DNA of 25,802 nucleotides from Alistipes sp. UBA928 (GTDB lineage Bacteria; Bacteroidota; Bacteroidia; Bacteroidales; Rikenellaceae), in NCBI GenBank assembly GCA_002293665.1, contig DBDQ01000081.1:247-26048 (forward strand), in the 5' to 3' direction. This document shows, one piece after another, positions 14,787-23,777 of this stretch; position 1 is the first letter of the stretch, and every line of letters begins with the position of its first letter. The notes under the pieces were generated by a model, which did not search any database, had not been told where the DNA came from, and was given only the letters and a program-made list of their open reading frames with translations. A program made the translations under genes and the position numbers.

Positions 14787-17700
14787 TTAGAAGTTAATAT
14801 TTACGCCGAACGATATAACTTTGGAGAGAGGATACACGCTGCCGTTGTTTCTGTCGGAGAAGACCGTTTCGGGATCGTACATGTCGTAGAGCGCGGTGAT
14901 CGTCAGAAGGTTTTCGGCCGAGAAGAAGACCCTCACCTGGTCGATCGAAGCCTTTTGAGTCCATCGGGAGGGGAGAGTGTAGCCTATCTGGAGGTTTTTG
15001 AGCCTGATGTAGGAGGCGTCCTGAAGGTATTTGGTCTGAACCTGGGTGTTGTGGCCCGACGTTTTTGCCCTTCCGAAATAGGGGTTGTCGGTGTTTACGG
15101 TCATGTAGCCTTTTTGCACCGACCACGTGGTTTCGTCGCGCCACGAGTCGAGGTTGCCGGTGAAACAGTTGTTCCACCACTTGTTGCCGTTCGCGCCCCA
15201 GAAGAACGACGCGTTGCCTCCGTCGGCGTGCCAGTCGCGCTTGGCAACACCCTGGAAGAAGGCCCTGAAGTCGAACCCTTTCCATTGGGCGGTCAGGTCG
15301 AGCGAGAAGGCGTAACGCGGAGTGTTGTTGCCGATAATTTTGCGGTCGCCCGGATCGTTGAGCGTATTCGCACCCTGATTGACCCTGCCGTCGCCGTTGA
15401 GGTCGGTGTACATGATGTCGCCGGCTCCCCAGTTGGACGATGCGATGGCGTCCTGATTGGTGGTGGCCAGGTGTTGAGTCATCTCGTCGTTGGAGCGCGC
15501 CATTCCCTTGGTCACGTATCCCCATATTTCACCCACTTTCTGGCCCGGATAGGCGGTACCGATCCGCAGAGTCGGGTTGTTCGGGAACTTGAGCACGGTG
15601 GTGGTGTAGTCCGACACCATGAACCTGACGCCGTAGTTCAAACCGTTTTGAAACGTGTCGTTCCAGCCGATGCTGAACTCGAAGCCCACATCTTTCGATT
15701 CGAGATTGTTCTGGAACGGTGGGGTGACACCGATGACGGCGGGCTGTCGGAGGGGGTCACCCATCTGATCGGTGTTGCGGCGGCTGAACCAGTCGAAGGT
15801 ACCGGTCAGGCGGTCTCTGAACAAGGCGAAGTCCACGCCGATGTCGGCCGAGATGACCTTGGACCACATCATGTAGGGGTTTTCGAGAGTACCCGGAGCC
15901 TTGGCGGCGTTGGGCCTTTGGGTCAGATTCCACCACCAGTCGGCACCACTGCCCGAACCCGCTCCGAGGGTCAGGGTGGAGTAGGTGGGATAACGGCCAC
16001 GTGTGTTCTGGTTGGCTATCGTACCATAGGAACCGCGAAGTTTGAGCATGTTGACCACGCCGCGGGTCGACGCCATGAAGTTCTCCTCGGCAATGTTCCA
16101 TCCCGCCGACACCGAAGGTGCCCACACGGCACGGTGGCCGGCGCGGAATCGCGACGTTTCGTCGTAACGCAGGTTGGCTTCGAACAGATAGCGGCGTTTG
16201 TAATCATAGTTGATGCGGCCGAATATCCCGTACATGGCCGTCTTGTAAATTTCTCCGGTGTTGGTGAGGATGGGGGGAGTCTGGTTACCGCCCATGTCCG
16301 AATCGGAAGTGAGGACGATGTTGGGTTGGTCGGGGAACATTACCCCGTACTTCTGGATACCGAACGACTTCGACTGTTCGGCCACCTCCTGCATACCGGC
16401 CATCACCTTGAAACTGTGGTCTTCGCCGATCTTGAACGAGTACTCCGAGAAGAGGTTCATAGTGAACTGGTCGCGGAACAGCGCCTCTTCGGCGATAGAA
16501 CTGTTGCCCGTGGGGCGCTGAATGACATTGCCGTCGACATCCCAGTATCCGCCGTCGCCGCCGTAGGTCGGGTATCTCGTGATGTGGGTGTCGTTGTGGC
16601 GTGTCGCGTAGGCAATTTCGAGGGTCGTGCGCCAGTTGTTGACAGGTTCGAACACGATCTGGGCGCGTTGGGTGAGATTGTCGGTTCTTTCGATGCGGTC
16701 ACCGCCGAGTGCAGCCCGCAACGGCAGGCGGGCTCTCAGATTGCCGTTGCCGTCATAAAGCGGCAGCATCGGCCAGTTCATGCGACCCACTTCGCTGTAA
16801 TTGTAGTCATCGGAGGGCCTGTTCAATATGTCGCGGTTGAACCTGACGTTGTAGGTAAAATCTATCCATTCGTGTACCTGATAGCCGATGCGGGCGTTCG
16901 CCGAGAATCTTTCGAAGGTATCGTCGCCGAAACGGTTCAGACCGCTTTGATCGGCGTAGTTGACCGAGGTGTAGTAGTTCACACGGCCCTGAGCTCCCGA
17001 AAGGCTCAGGTTGTGCTCCTGGGCAAAACTGTTTTTCTTGAACATCTCCTTGAAGTAGTCGTTGTTGGCAAAACCGCCGATCTTTACGTCGCTACCGTTC
17101 GGGTCTTGCCCCCACGGGTCGAAGCCCTCTCCCCAACGGTTTCCCTCGGTAGTGCCGCCGTACTTGTATATAGTGTTCTCGAACTTGCCTGCCTGGAAGT
17201 CTATGATCGCCTGGATCCATTCGTCGCTGAAGGCGACCCCTCCGCCGTTGGCAACTTCGGCGTCGTTGTAGTATGAGGCGAAGAGCAGCGAATTGGGCGT
17301 TTGGGGGAGCACGATGGGTGAACTCCACCGGAAGTTGTTACTGTAATTGACCTTGGTTTGGCCCTGAGCCCCGCGCTTGGTGGTGACCAGTATTACCCCG
17401 AACGCAGCTTTCGAACCGTAGATCGAGGAGGCCGCGGCATCCTTGAGCACGGTCACGTTGTCGATGTCGGAGGGGTTGATCGAGTTGATGTCGCCTTCGA
17501 TACCGTCGATGAGTACGATGGGATCGGTCACGCCGTTGGCGTCATTTTGACCGCCGATGCCGCCCTGGCCGCGGACATTGATCTTGGGGCGTTGATTGAG
17601 GGCACCGTCGTTCTGGGTAATGTTGAGGCCCGGAACCAGACCCTGAAGCATCTGCGAGGCGAACATCACGGGACGGTCTTTGATCTCGGCTGCGGTGGCC

Positions 17701-18410
17701 ACACCGTAGGAGCCGGTCAGGTTACCTTTGGTCTGGGTGCTGAAACCCACCACGACCACGTCGTCGATGGTGGTGGTGGAGTTCTCCATCACCACGTCCA
17801 CCACGGTGCGTCCGTTCACCGCCTCTGTTTTGTCGGTGTAGCCCAACAGCGAGTAGCGGAGCGTGCCGCCAGCCGGGATTCGGATGGTGTAGGAGCCGTC
17901 GGGAGAGGTGATGGCTGCCGTGGAGGTGCCCTCCAACACGACGGTCGCGCCCACGAGGGGCTCACCGTCGGCGTTGATCACTCGTCCCGTCACCGTGGTT
18001 GACTGCTGCTGCGGTGTCCGTGCGGGAGCAGCCGGGGCGGCTTCGGGGGCCTTGCGGAAAACGGTCACCTGCCGATCGGCGACGGTGTAGCCCGTCGTTG
18101 CGGGGTCGAGAACCTTGTCGAGAATCTCGGACACCGTGCTCCCGTTCGCCGTGACGTCCACCCGGCGGTCGGCGTCGATGGCGTCGGTGTTGTAGAAAAT
18201 GATGAATTCGCTCCCGCGTTCGATCTCGCGGAACACATCCGCCACGGTCGCGTTCTTCATGTTCATGGAGAGCTTTGTCTGGCTGTAGGATTCAGCCGCG
18301 TAGAGGACTCCACTCAGGCTCGTGAGCACGCACAAAGCGCCAACCCGGAGAATCCGCGAACATCTTTTGGCAAGATGCCCCGGATAAAGTTTGAGTCTAA
18401 ATGACATCAT
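14787..18410 (-). CDS. SusC-family TonB-dependent transducer with STN signalling domain (pair 2)
   Basis: 1207 residues, about 165 longer than the other two SusC proteins because of an N-terminal extension. After a signal peptide (to about residue 39) there is an STN (secretin/TonB N-terminal) domain at 46-118: LSMNMKNATVADVFREI, FIIFYNTD, VSEILDKVL, YTVADRQVTVF. A Pro/Ala/Gln linker (121-136) leads to a carboxypeptidase-regulatory-like domain (139-210), the TonB box TIDDVVVVGFST (214-225), and a plug (about 233-350) with INVRGQGG, PIVLIDGIEGD and TVLKDAAASSIYGSKAAFGVI. The barrel closes with VISFGVNINF. STN domains touch the periplasmic part of a FecR anti-sigma factor, and the FecR and ECF sigma genes lie directly upstream on the same strand. 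It should both import its glycan and report its presence. Two adjacent ATGs make the exact start uncertain by one codon. Confidence 0.97.
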   Translation of the reverse strand: MMSFRLKLYPGHLAKRCSRILRVGALCVLTSLSGVLYAAESYSQTKLSMNMKNATVADVFREIERGSEFIIFYNTDAIDADRRVDVTANGSTVSEILDKVLDPATTGYTVADRQVTVFRKAPEAAPAAPARTPQQQSTTVTGRVINADGEPLVGATVVLEGTSTAAITSPDGSYTIRIPAGGTLRYSLLGYTDKTEAVNGRTVVDVVMENSTTTIDDVVVVGFSTQTKGNLTGSYGVATAAEIKDRPVMFASQMLQGLVPGLNITQNDGALNQRPKINVRGQGGIGGQNDANGVTDPIVLIDGIEGDINSINPSDIDNVTVLKDAAASSIYGSKAAFGVILVTTKRGAQGQTKVNYSNNFRWSSPIVLPQTPNSLLFASYYNDAEVANGGGVAFSDEWIQAIIDFQAGKFENTIYKYGGTTEGNRWGEGFDPWGQDPNGSDVKIGGFANNDYFKEMFKKNSFAQEHNLSLSGAQGRVNYYTSVNYADQSGLNRFGDDTFERFSANARIGYQVHEWIDFTYNVRFNRDILNRPSDDYNYSEVGRMNWPMLPLYDGNGNLRARLPLRAALGGDRIERTDNLTQRAQIVFEPVNNWRTTLEIAYATRHNDTHITRYPTYGGDGGYWDVDGNVIQRPTGNSSIAEEALFRDQFTMNLFSEYSFKIGEDHSFKVMAGMQEVAEQSKSFGIQKYGVMFPDQPNIVLTSDSDMGGNQTPPILTNTGEIYKTAMYGIFGRINYDYKRRYLFEANLRYDETSRFRAGHRAVWAPSVSAGWNIAEENFMASTRGVVNMLKLRGSYGTIANQNTRGRYPTYSTLTLGAGSGSGADWWWNLTQRPNAAKAPGTLENPYMMWSKVISADIGVDFALFRDRLTGTFDWFSRRNTDQMGDPLRQPAVIGVTPPFQNNLESKDVGFEFSIGWNDTFQNGLNYGVRFMVSDYTTTVLKFPNNPTLRIGTAYPGQKVGEIWGYVTKGMARSNDEMTQHLATTNQDAIASSNWGAGDIMYTDLNGDGRVNQGANTLNDPGDRKIIGNNTPRYAFSLDLTAQWKGFDFRAFFQGVAKRDWHADGGNASFFWGANGNKWWNNCFTGNLDSWRDETTWSVQKGYMTVNTDNPYFGRAKTSGHNTQVQTKYLQDASYIRLKNLQIGYTLPSRWTQKASIDQVRVFFSAENLLTITALYDMYDPETVFSDRNNGSVYPLSKVISFGVNINF

Positions 18411-18523
18411 AAAATTTGATAGGTTAAAAGTTTATTAAGTTATAATGGCGGGTACACCGCATCTGGAATAGAATACGGTCGTCGAAAATTTCTTGTACTC
18501 AAATCGCGAGAGTTTGGTTCTTT
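18411..18523 (-). promoter_or_regulatory. FecR-SusC2 intergenic region, possible ECF-sigma-dependent promoter
   Basis: This 113-base AT-rich gap separates the anti-sigma gene from its transporter. I find no exact TAnnTTTG on the minus strand, unlike four other promoter regions in the window. In known FecR/ECF glycan systems the sigma factor activates the susC promoter, so this gap is where that promoter would be expected. No specific box can be assigned from a single sequence. Confidence 0.35.
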
Positions 18524-19603
18524 TTATCTCGACCGCAGTTCCACCGCCACCTCTCCGCTCTCCTCGACCCACGTTATGGGGGCGGTTATGGCGATGGTTT
18601 CGAGCGCTTTTCCGATCCCGTATTGCAGGTCAAGTTTGCCGCTGACCGTGATGTTGCGCATCTGAAGGGGATCGTAGTTGATCCTGACATTGAAGTGGCG
18701 GCCGATCCGCGTGAACAGCATGTCGAGGCTTTCGTTGCGCAACAGCAGGTAGCCGTGAATCCACGAGGTGTACTCTTCGACGTCGACGTTGCGGATGCCG
18801 GTCTCGCCCAACAATCGGTTGTAGGAGAACAACTGGTCGGGAGCCATCTGACAGGTCATCTTCCCGTCTTCGTCGCGGACGTCGACGTTTCCCGACACCA
18901 GCGCCACTGTTTGCAGAGGTTCGTTGCCGTAGGCCGAAACGTTGAAACTCGTTCCCCTGACCTCGACATTCAGCCCGTCGGTCATGAGGGTAAAGGGGCG
19001 GTTCTCATCTTTGGCCACGTCGAAATAGGCCTCGCCGATCAGGAACACCTCTCTCTTGTCGTCGGCGAAGGTCGACGGATAGAGCAGTTTGCTGCCCGAG
19101 TTGACCCATATTATGGTGCCGTCGTCGAGGGTCAGCGAAGCCATCTTTCCGTAGGGTACTATCAGTTGGTCTATTTCGATCTCGCGTTTCTCTTCCGCAT
19201 CTTCTCTTTTCGGGGTGATCTCCTGCGAATTGACCGTCATTTTACCTTCGCTTTCATACACCACGTCGGCGTGGTCGGCCTCCACCCTGACCGTCCGGTC
19301 TCCCGACTTGAGGAGCACGTCGCCGACGGTCGGATCAAAATCGGTTTCGATGTCGCGTATGGTGAAGTATTCCTTTTCGCCGGGTTTCTCGTCGAGCAGG
19401 GGCAGCATCACCAAGACGGCGGCCACCGCCGCGGCGGCACCGAGAATCCACATCCGGGCACGCGGGGACGGGAGGAAACGGGCCGGGTTTTTCTTCACCG
19501 TGGCCTTTCGTATGATGTGCCACATCTCCCTCTTCCGAGCCTTCGGCAGATCGGGCTCTTCGAATCGTACACGTGGATCGTCGCTTATCAATTTACGTAT
19601 CAT
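18524..19603 (-). CDS. FecR-family anti-sigma factor
   Basis: 359 residues. The cytoplasmic N-terminus (1-50) is charged and contains the helix that should hold the sigma factor. A single transmembrane segment lies at about 52-70 (WILGAAAAVAAVLVMLPLL). The periplasmic FecR domain (about 147-245) has VPYGKMASLTLDDGT, WVNSGSKLLYPSTF, EAYFDVAKDENRPF and VRGTSFNVSAY. The C-terminal DUF4974-type domain (about 287-355), beginning near LLLRNESLDMLFTRIGRHF, is the part expected to meet the STN domain of the transporter. Its ATG overlaps the sigma stop as ATGA, so the two are translationally coupled. It should sequester the sigma factor until SusC2 binds its glycan. A long acidic/lysine insert (about 118-145) precedes the FecR domain. 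Confidence 0.96.
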   Translation of the reverse strand: MIRKLISDDPRVRFEEPDLPKARKREMWHIIRKATVKKNPARFLPSPRARMWILGAAAAVAAVLVMLPLLDEKPGEKEYFTIRDIETDFDPTVGDVLLKSGDRTVRVEADHADVVYESEGKMTVNSQEITPKREDAEEKREIEIDQLIVPYGKMASLTLDDGTIIWVNSGSKLLYPSTFADDKREVFLIGEAYFDVAKDENRPFTLMTDGLNVEVRGTSFNVSAYGNEPLQTVALVSGNVDVRDEDGKMTCQMAPDQLFSYNRLLGETGIRNVDVEEYTSWIHGYLLLRNESLDMLFTRIGRHFNVRINYDPLQMRNITVSGKLDLQYGIGKALETIAITAPITWVEESGEVAVELRSR

Positions 19604-20196
19604 TTGCTGGTTCGTGCGTTTTTAACAATGTTATCGGGCGTGTCTACCGTCGACCGGATCTTGGAGATTGAGCGGTGGATCAGATTTCTTGCCGATTGAT
19701 AGTTTATTCCGAGCATTTTGGAGACCTCGTCGTAGGAGAGCCCGAGCTGGAATCTCAAATAGATAGCCTCCTTCTGTCTCGCGTTGAGAGTTTCCAGAGC
19801 CAGTTTCAGTTTGCGTCCCGTCACGGTCATGGTCACTTCCGGGGTGTCGTCCTCGGGCAGGTAATACCCCTCCGCGACGAAGGGGAGGTCGTCGGGGGAG
19901 AGATAGGTCATTCGTCGGGTTTTGCAGAGGGCGTCGAGGATCGTGTTTTTCATCGACAGCAGCAGGTAGAACCTGGGATTGGTGGTCGGGGAGAGCGACG
20001 CGCGGTTGTTGTAAAGTTTGATGAACAGTTCCTGCACGCAGTCCCTGACGAAATCGTCGTCCGAGACGAACTTGCGTCCATAACGGTAGAGGTATTCGGC
20101 GCAGGTTTCGAAGAGCATCGAGAAAGCCTCGTCGTCTTTTTGCCTGAACCGGTCCCATATATTGATTATGTCGGCTTTCATGAATTGAGTCAGCAT
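19600..20196 (-). CDS. ECF sigma-70 family RNA polymerase sigma factor
   Basis: 198 residues from the ATG at 20196. An internal ATG at 20181 (MKADIINIWD) is an equally plausible start giving 193. Region 2 spans about 25-95 and includes DDDFVRDCVQELFIKLYNNR, the DNA-melting and -10 recognition part. Region 4 (about 130-185) includes LNARQKEAIYLRF, LGLSYDEVSKMLGI and SARNLIHRSISKIRS, a clear helix-turn-helix for -35 recognition. There is no C-terminal extension beyond a short basic tail. It overlaps FecR by 4 bases. Regulation is expected by FecR, with SusC2 as the signal receiver and the susC2-susD2 genes as targets. I see no exact vegetative -7 element just upstream. Confidence 0.96.
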   Translation of the reverse strand: MLTQFMKADIINIWDRFRQKDDEAFSMLFETCAEYLYRYGRKFVSDDDFVRDCVQELFIKLYNNRASLSPTTNPRFYLLLSMKNTILDALCKTRRMTYLSPDDLPFVAEGYYLPEDDTPEVTMTVTGRKLKLALETLNARQKEAIYLRFQLGLSYDEVSKMLGINYQSARNLIHRSISKIRSTVDTPDNIVKNARTSK

Positions 20197-20332
20197 TCTC
20201 TCGTAGTAGCCCAGTAACGGTCGGCAAAATAATTATGTACTCAACGGGAATGCAAAAAGCGACGCAATTTTGACCGAAATCGACATTATTTTCGCAATGT
20301 CCGATATTTCGCCGTTTTACGAACTATTCTGC

Positions 20333-20340
20333 TATATTTG
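20333..20340 (+). promoter_or_regulatory. Candidate -7 promoter element for SusC/SusD pair 3
   Basis: The bases read TATATTTG, an exact TAnnTTTG match on the plus strand, 296 bases before the SusC3 ATG. A weak TTTC (20307-20310) lies near the -33 position. If used, it gives an unusually long leader. Confidence 0.45.
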
Positions 20341-20396
20341 CGGCACGGGCTTAGATCTCTCCCGACACCATGGATGCTTGCACGATCGATGGAAAC

Positions 20397-20494
20397 CAGG
20401 GTCCCATTCTCGGGAAACAGAGAGTCGTCGGCATCTTTTTTCAGCATGGGGCCCCGTTTCGGTTTTGTTATGCAAAGGCAGGAATGGGACTCTG
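20397..20494 (+). ncRNA. Possible structured 5' leader element of susC3
   Basis: Bases 20397-20410 can pair with 20481-20494 over 14 positions (12 Watson-Crick, two G-U) around a 70-base loop. Both wobbles are G-U in plus-strand RNA and would be A-C mismatches in the opposite strand, which fits a plus-strand leader. The loop contains the palindrome GGGGCCCC. I recognise no known riboswitch class. It could be an undescribed leader or a chance pairing. Confidence 0.35.
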
Positions 20495-20542
20495 AATACG
20501 CCGAGAGGCGGATGTCTGAAATCAAAAGCGAAATATGTCCAG

Positions 20543-20582
20543 AATCGAAAGTGGCTACCGAAACAACTTCGTACTTTCGATT
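20543..20582 (+). repeat. Inverted repeat in the susC3 leader
   Basis: A perfect 10-bp inverted repeat (AATCGAAAGT at 20543-20552 and its complement at 20573-20582), extendable by one G-U pair, with a 20-base loop, 54 bases before the SusC3 ATG. Only GGTTTT follows, so it is a poor terminator but could be an attenuator arm or a protein-binding site. Confidence 0.45.
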
Positions 20583-20636
20583 ATGGTTTTCCTAACCAAC
20601 CTAAGACAATAAACTACAAAATCAAAAAACTCATTT

Positions 20637-23600
20637 ATGAAAAAAAGACTGACTTTTTTGGGAGCATTGACCTTGTTGTCGGTGCTGTTGTTCCCTGTCG
20701 GGAGTTTCGGACAGTCCGTGAGAATCTCGGGTACCGTTACCGACAATTCGGGCGCCCCCATTGCGGGTGCGCAGGTGGTCGACCAACAAAGAGCGTCGAA
20801 CGGTGCCATTACCGACGGCGAAGGACGCTATTCGATCCAGGTGGCTTCGAATTCGAGCCTCACCTTCAACTTTCTGGGTTACCTCGAACAGAGCGTTGCG
20901 GTGGAAGGTCGCACGGTGATCGACATTTCGCTTCAGCCCGACGACGTGGCGATCGAAGAGGTGGTGGTGATCGGTTACGGTACCCAGCAGCGCAGCGACG
21001 TTACCGGTGCCATCGCATCGGTGCGTGCCGCCGACCTCAACAACCGTTCCGCCACCGACGCCGGGCAGGCGTTGCAGGGTAAAGCCGCCGGGGTGTACAT
21101 CATGAACCTCAGCGGTGCGCCCGGTGAAGGAACCAGCATTCGCGTGCGCGGTATCTCCTCGAACTCGGGCAACATCGGGCCGTTGCTTATCGTAGACGGT
21201 CTGAAGGTCGACAACATCCAGTACCTCGACCCGACCATGATCGAGTCGATGGAGGTTCTCAAGGATGCCGCCTCGGCTGCCATCTACGGTGCCGAAGCAG
21301 GCAACGGTGTGGTGCTGATCACCACCAAACGCGGTAAACAGGGCGAAGGCCGGATATTCTACAACTACCAGCACACCATCTCTTCGCTGGGCAGAACGCC
21401 CAAGGTGATGAACGCCGAGCAGTGGATCGGCTACATGCTCGACACCGGCGAAAAGGGTATTACCCAGGCAGAGGCCGACGAGATACGCGACAGCGGTATA
21501 GACACCAACTGGACGGACGTAATGTTCGGAAGCGGCATCACCCAACGCCACACCGTGGGCTTCGAAGGCGGTAACGAACGCGGTAGCTATTACATGACGA
21601 TCGCCAACCTGAACGACAACGGTATCATGCGCGGCGACGCCGATGTGTACAAACGTCTCAGCGCCCAGATCAACGCCGACTACAAGGTCAAATCGTGGCT
21701 GCAGGTGGGTGCCAACCTTTCGTTCGAAAAGTGGAATACCAAGTCGATTGCGCAGCGCACGGAGTTCGTGGGTGTACTCCCCGCTATTCTCCTCAACGAC
21801 CCGGTGACACCTGTGTATTTCGACAGCGTCGAAGATATGCCCGCTTTCCTCAGGAACCAGCTCAACGCCGGCAAAAACGTGATGAAGGGCGAAAACGGCA
21901 AATACTACGCCGTCTCCAAGTGGGTCGACAACGACTCGGGTAACCCCCTACTCCAACGCGACCGCGACATGAAGGACTCCAACGGAGGTATCAACACCCG
22001 CGGATCGTTCTTCGCCAACTTCACACCCATTTCGGGCCTCGTCTTCACTTCGCGATTCGGTTTCCGTCTGGCACAGGGTTTCTCGGTGAACTATACCATG
22101 CCCTACTACGCCAACGATATGGCCAAGGAGGACAACCATACTCTTGAGAACAACTCCACCAGCAGTTGGTACTACCAGTGGGAGAACTTCGCAAACTACA
22201 ACAAGCGATTCGGCAAGCACAGCTTGGGCGCAATGGCCGGTATGTCCTACATCGAACGTCAAACGTTCGGCGTCAGAGGCTCGATTTCGGGCCCCGATAT
22301 TCTGCCGTATTACAATGATACTTTCATGTTCCTCGACAACAGACTGTCGACCGCCAACGTAAGTGTCGGCGGCAACTCGCCGGTACGCACGGCCAACATG
22401 TCCTATTTCGGCCGTCTCTCCTACAACTACGACAACCGCTACATGCTTCAGTTAAACTTCCGTGCCGACGCGTTCGATTCGTCGAAACTTCCGTCGCACT
22501 CGCGTTGGGGCTACTTCCCTTCGATATCGGTGGGTTGGACAGCCACCAACGAGGCGTGGATGAAGGACTTCGCTCGCAGCATCTCGATGGACAACCTGAG
22601 ACTGCGCGCCTCGTGGGGACGTAACGGTAACGTCAACTCTCTGGGCAGCTACCAGTACGACGCGACCATCAACGTCAATAACCGTTTCTATCAGTTCGGT
22701 GCCGACAGTCCCAACCTCTCTTACGGCTCGACGCCTTCGGGTCTCCCGAACCCCAACCTGCGTTGGGAAACGTCCGATCAGATCGACATCGGTATCGAAA
22801 CCGCTTTCCTGAGAAACCGTCTTACGTTTAACGTCGACTTCTACGACAAGAGAACCAAAGACCTTTTGGTGCAGGTCAAGCCTCCCCGCGAAATCGGTTT
22901 TGACACCCAGTGGGCCAATGGTGGTAAAATCCTGAACCAGGGTTTCGAATTCGAACTCGGTTGGCAGGATCGCGCCGGAGACTTCCGCTACTCGATCAAC
23001 GCCAACATGTCCACTCTGAAAAATAGGGTACTTTGGCTTGATCCCAACTACTCTCCCAGTCCGGCAGTTATATCCACACACGCACAGATGGCGAGAAACA
23101 TGTTCGAGGTAGGTCAACCGATATGGTACCTGCGTGGTCCCAAATACCTGGGAGTAAATTCCGAAACCGGTGCCGCGATATATGAAAACGTCGACGGTAG
23201 CGTGGACGAAGATGGCAAACCCACTATCACCGAAGCCGACGTTACCAAGATCGGCAGCGGTATCCCCGATGTCACTTACGGTATAACCATCAACCTAGCC
23301 TGGAAGAACTTCGACTTCACCGCTTTCGGTATGGGTGTCGCAGGCAACCAGATCTTCTCGGCTCTCCACCGTACCGACCGCCCGAGGAACAACTCTTTGG
23401 CAATGTTCGCCGAAAATCGCTGGACTCCCAACAACAGGAACGCCAAGTGGCCGTCGGCGGCAAGCGGTAACCTGGATCCGATGTTCTGGAGCTCGAGTGC
23501 TCAGGTTTTCAGTGGCAATTATTTTAAATTCAAGCAGATACAGCTGGGGTACACTATCCCGTCCAGGATCACCAGCAAGGTGTTCGTTCAGAGCCTCAGG

Positions 23601-23756
23601 GTGTTCGTTTCGCTCGACGACTTCTTCACGATCTCGAATTATCCCGGTTTCGACCCCGAAACTTCAAACCGAGATTCAGGCAACAGAATCGGTGCCGACC
23701 TCGGTGCGTATCCTGTCTCGCGTAAGGTTATGTTTGGTGTCAACGTATCGTTCTAA
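20637..23756 (+). CDS. SusC/RagA-family TonB-dependent outer-membrane transporter (pair 3)
   Basis: 1039 residues. The signal peptide is cleaved near SFG-Q (about 25). A carboxypeptidase-regulatory-like domain follows (about 28-100). The TonB box is EEVVVIGYGT (107-116). The plug (about 122-233) carries SIRVRGISS, PLLIVDGLKVD and EVLKDAASAAIYGAEAGNGV. The barrel ends in KVMFGVNVSF with a terminal Phe. There is no STN domain, so it is a plain transporter like pair 1. Its N-terminal domains resemble pair 1 closely (for example FLGYLxQxVAVEGRT in both), suggesting paralogy by duplication followed by divergence of the barrel. The partner SusD starts 21 bases downstream. It is divergent from the ECF sigma gene. 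The substrate is not readable. Confidence 0.97.
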   Translation: MKKRLTFLGALTLLSVLLFPVGSFGQSVRISGTVTDNSGAPIAGAQVVDQQRASNGAITDGEGRYSIQVASNSSLTFNFLGYLEQSVAVEGRTVIDISLQPDDVAIEEVVVIGYGTQQRSDVTGAIASVRAADLNNRSATDAGQALQGKAAGVYIMNLSGAPGEGTSIRVRGISSNSGNIGPLLIVDGLKVDNIQYLDPTMIESMEVLKDAASAAIYGAEAGNGVVLITTKRGKQGEGRIFYNYQHTISSLGRTPKVMNAEQWIGYMLDTGEKGITQAEADEIRDSGIDTNWTDVMFGSGITQRHTVGFEGGNERGSYYMTIANLNDNGIMRGDADVYKRLSAQINADYKVKSWLQVGANLSFEKWNTKSIAQRTEFVGVLPAILLNDPVTPVYFDSVEDMPAFLRNQLNAGKNVMKGENGKYYAVSKWVDNDSGNPLLQRDRDMKDSNGGINTRGSFFANFTPISGLVFTSRFGFRLAQGFSVNYTMPYYANDMAKEDNHTLENNSTSSWYYQWENFANYNKRFGKHSLGAMAGMSYIERQTFGVRGSISGPDILPYYNDTFMFLDNRLSTANVSVGGNSPVRTANMSYFGRLSYNYDNRYMLQLNFRADAFDSSKLPSHSRWGYFPSISVGWTATNEAWMKDFARSISMDNLRLRASWGRNGNVNSLGSYQYDATINVNNRFYQFGADSPNLSYGSTPSGLPNPNLRWETSDQIDIGIETAFLRNRLTFNVDFYDKRTKDLLVQVKPPREIGFDTQWANGGKILNQGFEFELGWQDRAGDFRYSINANMSTLKNRVLWLDPNYSPSPAVISTHAQMARNMFEVGQPIWYLRGPKYLGVNSETGAAIYENVDGSVDEDGKPTITEADVTKIGSGIPDVTYGITINLAWKNFDFTAFGMGVAGNQIFSALHRTDRPRNNSLAMFAENRWTPNNRNAKWPSAASGNLDPMFWSSSAQVFSGNYFKFKQIQLGYTIPSRITSKVFVQSLRVFVSLDDFFTISNYPGFDPETSNRDSGNRIGADLGAYPVSRKVMFGVNVSF

Positions 23757-23777
23757 CATTAAAATTACTGACAAGTC

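Larger units (their letters stand above)
20197..20636. other. 440-base divergent intergenic region between ECF sigma and SusC pair 3
   Basis: No credible gene: the short ORFs here lack recognisable motifs and starts. The region holds a plus-strand -7 match (20333-20340) and, downstream of it, two inverted repeats (20397-20494 and 20543-20582) that would lie in a roughly 290-base leader of susC3. The last 60 bases before the ATG are AT-rich. Confidence 0.6.

Noticed and set aside
14955..17276. 773-codon open frame on the plus strand opposite SusC2
   Set aside because: It has no recognisable domain and valine/glycine/arginine-rich composition. It is a by-product of GC-rich codon use in the real gene, whose domains are all identifiable.
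20270..20636. Open frame reading through the intergenic region into susC3 in another frame
   Set aside because: No family features; the larger part simply overlaps SusC3 out of frame. The short minus-strand ORF at 20286-20525 also lacks support.
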